Shown here: positions 59,883 through 64,000 of the stretch, piece after piece
Layout: every line of letters begins with the position of its first letter
How positions within the stretch are numbered: the first letter of the stretch is position 1
Source: Candidatus Bathyarchaeota archaeon
GTDB taxonomy: Archaea > Thermoproteota > Bathyarchaeia > Bathyarchaeales > Bathycorpusculaceae
Direction: 5' to 3'
Length of the DNA: 64,000 nucleotides
Assembly (NCBI GenBank): GCA_026014665.1
Contig: JAOZHX010000004.1
Span: 18,169 to 82,168, forward strand
Notes under the pieces: generated by a model
Seen by the model: only the letters and a program-made list of their open reading frames with translations
The model's database searches: none
What the model was told of the DNA's origin: nothing
Translations under genes and position numbers: made by a program

Positions 59883-62717
59883 TTGATCGAACAAACCAGC
59901 CAAAGCTATGCCCAGCCAATCCCCGTTCAAACTAAAACCGCCCCAAAATACGTGTACCTATTTCAGGAAGGCGACGGAAAAGACAAAAAACTCCTCGGCG
60001 GCAAAGGCGCTGGACTTTGCGAAATGACCAAGATAGGCTTACCAGTTCCACCAGGCTTCGTAATAACCACACAAGCATGCCTAGAATATTTTAACAACGG
60101 CTACCGATTCCCCAAAGGACTCCAAGACCAAGTCTGCACAGCCATGAGAGAAGTAGAGAAAAACATGAACCTCGGCTTCGGCAACCCCGAAAAACCACTC
60201 CTCGTATCCGTCCGCAGCGGAGCAGCCATCTCCATGCCAGGAATGATGGACACCGTGCTTAACTTGGGCATAAACGATTACACCGTCCAAGGACTCATCA
60301 AACGTAGTGGTGATGAACGTTTCGGCTGGGATTCATACCGCCGTTTCCTCTCTCTCTTCGGCAACATTGTTCTCAACATCGACGATGAAAAATTTCATTT
60401 AGCCATAGAAAAACTCAAAGAAGACAAAGGCATAACCCAAGACCTCGACTTAACCGCACAAGACATGAAGCAACTCGTAGATACCTACAAAAAGATAATT
60501 CAAGACAACACAGGCAAACCAGCCCCCCAAGACCCTTACCAACAACTATTCATGGCAATCGAAGCCGTATTCGCCTCTTGGAACGGCAAACGAGCCGTTG
60601 ACTACCGCAGAGAATTCAAAATCACCCCAAAAATAGCCAACGGCACAGCTGCCACAGTCCAAACAATGGTTTTTGGTAACCTAGGCAAAAACAGCGCCAC
60701 TGGAGTAGCCTTCACACGCGACCCCAGCACAGGTGAAAACGTACTTTTCGGCGACTATTTAGACATGGCTCAAGGCGAAGACATAGTAGCAGGCATCCGC
60801 ACACCCAAACCAATCTCTGAAATGCGCCAAACCATGCCCCAAATGTATGACCAACTCCTCAAAGTCCGCGGAACACTCGAAACCCACTTCAAAGAAGTCC
60901 AAGACATGGAGTTCACCATCCAAGAAGGCAAACTCTACCTCCTCCAAACACGCAACGCCAGAATGAACGCAGCCGCAAACCTCAAAACCAGCGTCGACAT
61001 GGTCAACGAAGGCTTACTAACCAAAGAAGACGCACTGCTAAGACTCAACCCAACACAACTCACCCAACTCATGTACTGCCAAATCGACCCCAACAACACA
61101 ATCACACCAGTCGCCAAAGGACTAGGCGCATCTCCAGGCGCAGCCTCAGGCGAAGTAGTCTTCGACGCCGACGAAGCAGAACGCCAAGCCAAAGCAGGAA
61201 AAAAAGTCATCTTAGTACGCGAACAAACCAAACCAGAAGACATACACGGTTTCTTTGCCGCACAAGGCATCTTAACCTCCATTGGCGGAAAAACCAGCCA
61301 CGCCGCAGTAGTCGCAAGGGGCATGGGTAAACCCTGCGTCTCAGGCGCAAGTGACATAAAAATAAACCATTTCGAGAAAAACGCCACAGTGGGCTCAAAC
61401 AAAATAGTTCAAGGCTCAATCATCACCATTGACGGCACCTCAGGCAACGTGTGGCTTGGCGAAATTCCCATGGTTGAACCCGAAATCTCACAAGACATGG
61501 ACACTGTTCTATCATGGGCAGACGAATTCCGCAGGCTTGGCGTGAGAGCAAACGCCGACACACCGGCAGATACCGAGCATGCACTAAGGTTCGGCGCCGA
61601 AGGTGTAGGTTTATGCCGAACAGAACGCATGTTCAATGCATCCGACCGCATAGGATTATTCCAAAAAATGATTCTGGCTGATAAACCTGAAGAACGGCTC
61701 GAAGCCTTGCAGCTTTTATTGCCGATGCAGCAGAAAGACTTCGTGGAAATATTTAAGGCGATGGAAGGTTTTCCAGTAACCATTCGCCTGCTTGACCCAC
61801 CCCTGCACGAGTTTTTGCCATCTGAAGAAGCCATTGAACGCGAAATTGAAACCCTGGAAAAATGCCAAACTGCACTCTCAAACGTTTGCAAACTGCCTGA
61901 AGTGCTCAGAGAAATTGACCCTTCTCTTGCACCCGTCTTAACAGAAGATGAACATGTACTCTCAAACCTAGCCCAACTCCAAGCGGCCGAACTCAAAAAG
62001 AAAGTCGAAATCTTGCAGAAAATCAGAACATTACGCGAAGTTAACCCTATGCTTGGACATCGTGGAGTACGACTCGGAATTACTTATCCTGAAATTTACG
62101 AAATGCAGGTGCAAGCGATTCTGCTGGCAGCTGGAGAACTCATAAAACAAACAGTTCCCGTAAAGGTGGAGATTATGATTCCGCAAGTCTGCACCAGCCA
62201 AGAGCTAAAACGGGTTTACGACATGATTCGTAGAGTCGAAAAACAAGTGAAAGACAAAATTGGCATAAATGTACCCTATACTGTAGGCACCATGATCGAA
62301 GTTGTGCGTGCCTGCATGCGAGCTGGACGTTTAGCTGAGATGGCTGAGTTTTTCAGCTTCGGAACCAACGACCTAACCCAAGCAACTTTTAGTTTCTCCC
62401 GAGAAGATGCCGAAAACAAGTTCTTACCCTTCTACAACGAGCACAAAATCCTTCAAGACAACCCCTTTGAAATCCTAGACGTAAAAGGAGTTGGTAGACT
62501 AATGGCTATTACAGTTGAATGGGGACGCCGAACCAGACCAGACCTAAAAATCGGCATCTGCGGAGAACACGGCGGCGAACCCTCTTCAATCGAATTCTGT
62601 CACCGCCTCAACCTCGACTATGTCAGCTGCTCACCCTACAGGGTTCCAGTGGCAAGGTTGGCAGCTGCACAAGCCAACATAAAAGAAAAGAGAGGTATCT
62701 TAAAGCCTTTCCAATAG
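59883..62717 (+). CDS. ppdK: Pyruvate, phosphate dikinase
   Basis: 944 residues. Interconverts pyruvate, ATP and phosphate with PEP, AMP and pyrophosphate. N-terminal ATP-grasp (LLGGKGAGLCEMTKIGLPVPPGFVITT, VSVRSGAAISMPGMMDTVLNLG), the phosphohistidine domain with His473 in GGKTSHAAVVARGMGKPCVSG, and a TIM barrel ending in GICGEHGGEPSSIEFCHRLNLDYVSCSPYRVP. TTG start; the conserved KYVYLF...LLGGKGAGL begins 23 residues later. Likely gluconeogenic or glycolytic depending on conditions; also links to PEP needed by the aro operon. Confidence 0.97.
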   Translation: MIEQTSQSYAQPIPVQTKTAPKYVYLFQEGDGKDKKLLGGKGAGLCEMTKIGLPVPPGFVITTQACLEYFNNGYRFPKGLQDQVCTAMREVEKNMNLGFGNPEKPLLVSVRSGAAISMPGMMDTVLNLGINDYTVQGLIKRSGDERFGWDSYRRFLSLFGNIVLNIDDEKFHLAIEKLKEDKGITQDLDLTAQDMKQLVDTYKKIIQDNTGKPAPQDPYQQLFMAIEAVFASWNGKRAVDYRREFKITPKIANGTAATVQTMVFGNLGKNSATGVAFTRDPSTGENVLFGDYLDMAQGEDIVAGIRTPKPISEMRQTMPQMYDQLLKVRGTLETHFKEVQDMEFTIQEGKLYLLQTRNARMNAAANLKTSVDMVNEGLLTKEDALLRLNPTQLTQLMYCQIDPNNTITPVAKGLGASPGAASGEVVFDADEAERQAKAGKKVILVREQTKPEDIHGFFAAQGILTSIGGKTSHAAVVARGMGKPCVSGASDIKINHFEKNATVGSNKIVQGSIITIDGTSGNVWLGEIPMVEPEISQDMDTVLSWADEFRRLGVRANADTPADTEHALRFGAEGVGLCRTERMFNASDRIGLFQKMILADKPEERLEALQLLLPMQQKDFVEIFKAMEGFPVTIRLLDPPLHEFLPSEEAIEREIETLEKCQTALSNVCKLPEVLREIDPSLAPVLTEDEHVLSNLAQLQAAELKKKVEILQKIRTLREVNPMLGHRGVRLGITYPEIYEMQVQAILLAAGELIKQTVPVKVEIMIPQVCTSQELKRVYDMIRRVEKQVKDKIGINVPYTVGTMIEVVRACMRAGRLAEMAEFFSFGTNDLTQATFSFSREDAENKFLPFYNEHKILQDNPFEILDVKGVGRLMAITVEWGRRTRPDLKIGICGEHGGEPSSIEFCHRLNLDYVSCSPYRVPVARLAAAQANIKEKRGILKPFQ

Positions 62718-62723
62718 CACCAT

Positions 62724-63146
62724 TCAAGCAGACTTCCGCATATGCCCAAGCCTTTTAAACAAATGCCTGGACGCCAAAATCACAAAGACAAAAAACGTTA
62801 CAGTCATAGCCAAAGGGTAATCACCTATACCTGTGGTTAAGCCTATGGCAGCTGTCGCCCACAAGCTGGCAGCGGTGGTTATGCCCTGAACCTTGTCTTT
62901 CTCAGCCCAAATGGTTCCTGCGCCAATGAAGCCGATTCCTGCCACGATACCTGCTGCAATCCTTGCAGGATCGACGCTGAAGCTTATTGAGACTACTGTG
63001 AAGAGGCATGACCCCAAAGAAACCAGCATGTGTGTTCGTAAGCCCGCAGGTTTATGAATGGCTTCGCGTTCTATCCCGACTACAGCACCCAAGAAGATAG
63101 CAAGCAATAAGCTTGCAAGAGTTTCAAAAGTAAGAGCAGTTTGCAT
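62724..63146 (-). CDS. MgtC/SapB-family membrane protein
   Basis: 140 residues, about four TM helices: LLLAIFLGAVVGIEREAIHKPAGLRTHMLVSLGSCLFTVVS, RIAAGIVAGIGFIGAGTIWAEKDKVQGITTAASLWATAAIGLTTGIGDYPLAMTVTFFVFVIL. The conserved ERE...AGLRTH and GxGFIGAG...GITTAAS motifs define the family. The short form lacks the C-terminal ACT-like domain. Physiological role in archaea unclear. Convergent with ppdK, 6-bp gap. Confidence 0.92.
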   Translation of the reverse strand: MQTALTFETLASLLLAIFLGAVVGIEREAIHKPAGLRTHMLVSLGSCLFTVVSISFSVDPARIAAGIVAGIGFIGAGTIWAEKDKVQGITTAASLWATAAIGLTTGIGDYPLAMTVTFFVFVILASRHLFKRLGHMRKSA

Positions 63147-64000
63147 AATTAACGGTATAGTTCATTTATTATAAAAACCCGCTTTTTCGCTTTGTGAAGT
63201 CTCGTTTGCTGAGAAACATCATTCTACTAGACAAATTATCGTGGATACCTTTGGTTGATTCTCTATCATTTAATCTCAATTGTTCGTCGTCTCTACTCTC
63301 GTCAAAGGGCACCTTTAGTTGCTTCTCATTTTTTACGGCTCAATCAATGCGGATTCAATGCCGCCTCCTTTTTTACAAGGGCTATTCCGCCGTGCTGTTT
63401 TTGTGACAGCGTTGTTTTCGCTTCAACTAAATTAATTATTTTTAGCTAACTAACCAGTTTAGCGGTAAGACGGCATTAGGTTTTTATGTTATCTAGTTGT
63501 TAAAAGCAAATGATGCCTTAAAATAAGGTTAACTTAAAGGCAAACGGAAAAATTCGGAAGAGAGAGGGGGGGATCGCTCCGTCTGCTTTTAAGCTAACCT
63601 TACTGGGTTATTGAGAACAGATTAGGCATTGAGGAATAAAAAAAGATGTGACTGTAGCGATACAGCAACAATTAAACGGGTTGTGAGCGGTTGCTCTTCT
63701 AAGAGAGATATGTTGGGCGCTTAACTGGTATGTTGTTGAAAATAATATAGGTCCATGTTGAACATGTGGCGAAAAACGCAACTCTAAAAACCGCCATACT
63801 CACATAAAAATTATGGTGCAAGCATACACAAAAAATTTTCATACAAAAGAAAAAACACCTATGTGAAGTTTAATTATTTGACCTTTTCTTTCCTCAGCTT
63901 CCTCCAATTCCACTAATTCTTTCCTTCATAGTTGACGACAAAGGCAAACACCTATCCGCCCACACCAAAGAGGCAATATGGCAACGCATTCAACCCTTCA
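63147..64000. other. Non-coding right end of window
   Basis: 854 bases, AT-rich. Two open frames at 63194-63449 overlap each other and look random. I see no RNA gene I can name. The one ordered feature is the long inverted repeat at 63524-63602. The last 80 bases are open in one frame (IVDDKGKHLSAHTKEAIWQR) but no start codon exists after the stop at 63871, so it is not called as a gene. Confidence 0.5.
63524..63602. repeat. Imperfect 24-bp inverted repeat / long stem-loop
   Basis: Arms 63524-63547 and 63579-63602 are complementary at 21 of 24 positions, with one of the three differences a G-U pair in RNA. The 31-base loop is purine-rich (ggaagagagaggggggg). Outer pieces gatgcct (63512-63518) and aggcatt (63626-63632) could extend the stem. 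Could be a structured RNA, a bidirectional terminator, or a short MITE-like element. Confidence 0.55.

Noticed and set aside
63918..64000. Open frame running off the right edge (IVDDKGKHLSAHTK)
   Set aside because: No ATG, GTG or TTG after the stop at 63871; cannot be supported as a gene start within the window.

Overview
The window is archaeal chromosome, most like a Bathyarchaeia-type member of the Thermoproteota; that placement is inferred from gene content and I could not test it. The archaeal signs are direct: TFIIB with its zinc ribbon, aIF1, TATA-box promoters, a tRNA gene without an encoded CCA, the aspartate-semialdehyde route into the shikimate pathway (ADH synthase plus dehydroquinate synthase II), a GHMP-type shikimate kinase, and frequent TTG/GTG starts. 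Many genes overlap by 4 bp (ATGA) and carry good Shine-Dalgarno (SD) sites.

Layout. 1-10548 (+): an aromatic amino acid operon running from aspartate kinase (cut by the left edge) through the whole common pathway to chorismate, chorismate mutase, an aminotransferase and prephenate dehydrogenase, ending in an orphan glutamine amidotransferase. 10538-18002 (-): a branched-chain operon ilvB-ilvH-leuC-leuD-leuB-leuA that ends in pheA. Together the two arms supply Phe, Tyr, Leu, Val and Ile. 18.7-19.8 kb: a zinc-ribbon peptide and an OB-fold protein.

19956-33953 holds a head-tail virus structural cluster: prohead protease, capsid cement, HK97-fold major capsid, portal, adaptor, head-tail stopper, tail terminator, tail tube, tail assembly chaperones with a clear -1 frameshift site (T TTT TTA), HK97-gp10-like protein, a very short tape measure and a baseplate hub. 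No terminase, integrase, replication or lysis gene is visible. Three consecutive or nearby neck/tail proteins carry extra domains, including a probable (alpha/alpha)6-barrel glycan-active domain fused to the stopper. This is the most unusual part of the window and could be a decaying provirus or a domesticated particle or gene-transfer-like system.

34.0-41.4 kb: assorted host genes (membrane proteins, Cys-rich micro-proteins, HhH protein, N-acetyltransferase, LarA, aIF1, zinc ribbon, TFB, tRNA-Gln). 41.6-54.2 kb: a metal and arsenic homeostasis island with three small ferredoxins, a P3A proton-type ATPase, two P1B metal ATPases, HMA chaperones, three ArsR regulators, an ArsC-type reductase, two paralogous membrane proteins and a Cys-rich micro-protein. 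Several promoters there share a TATTTAAATA-centred element, which suggests a local regulon. 54.3-59.6 kb: PAP2 membrane protein, then methionine genes metY-metX-metW with two HTH regulators sharing a 13-bp palindromic operator. 59.9-63.1 kb: pyruvate phosphate dikinase and an MgtC-type membrane protein. The last 850 bases hold no convincing gene but contain a 24-bp imperfect inverted repeat.
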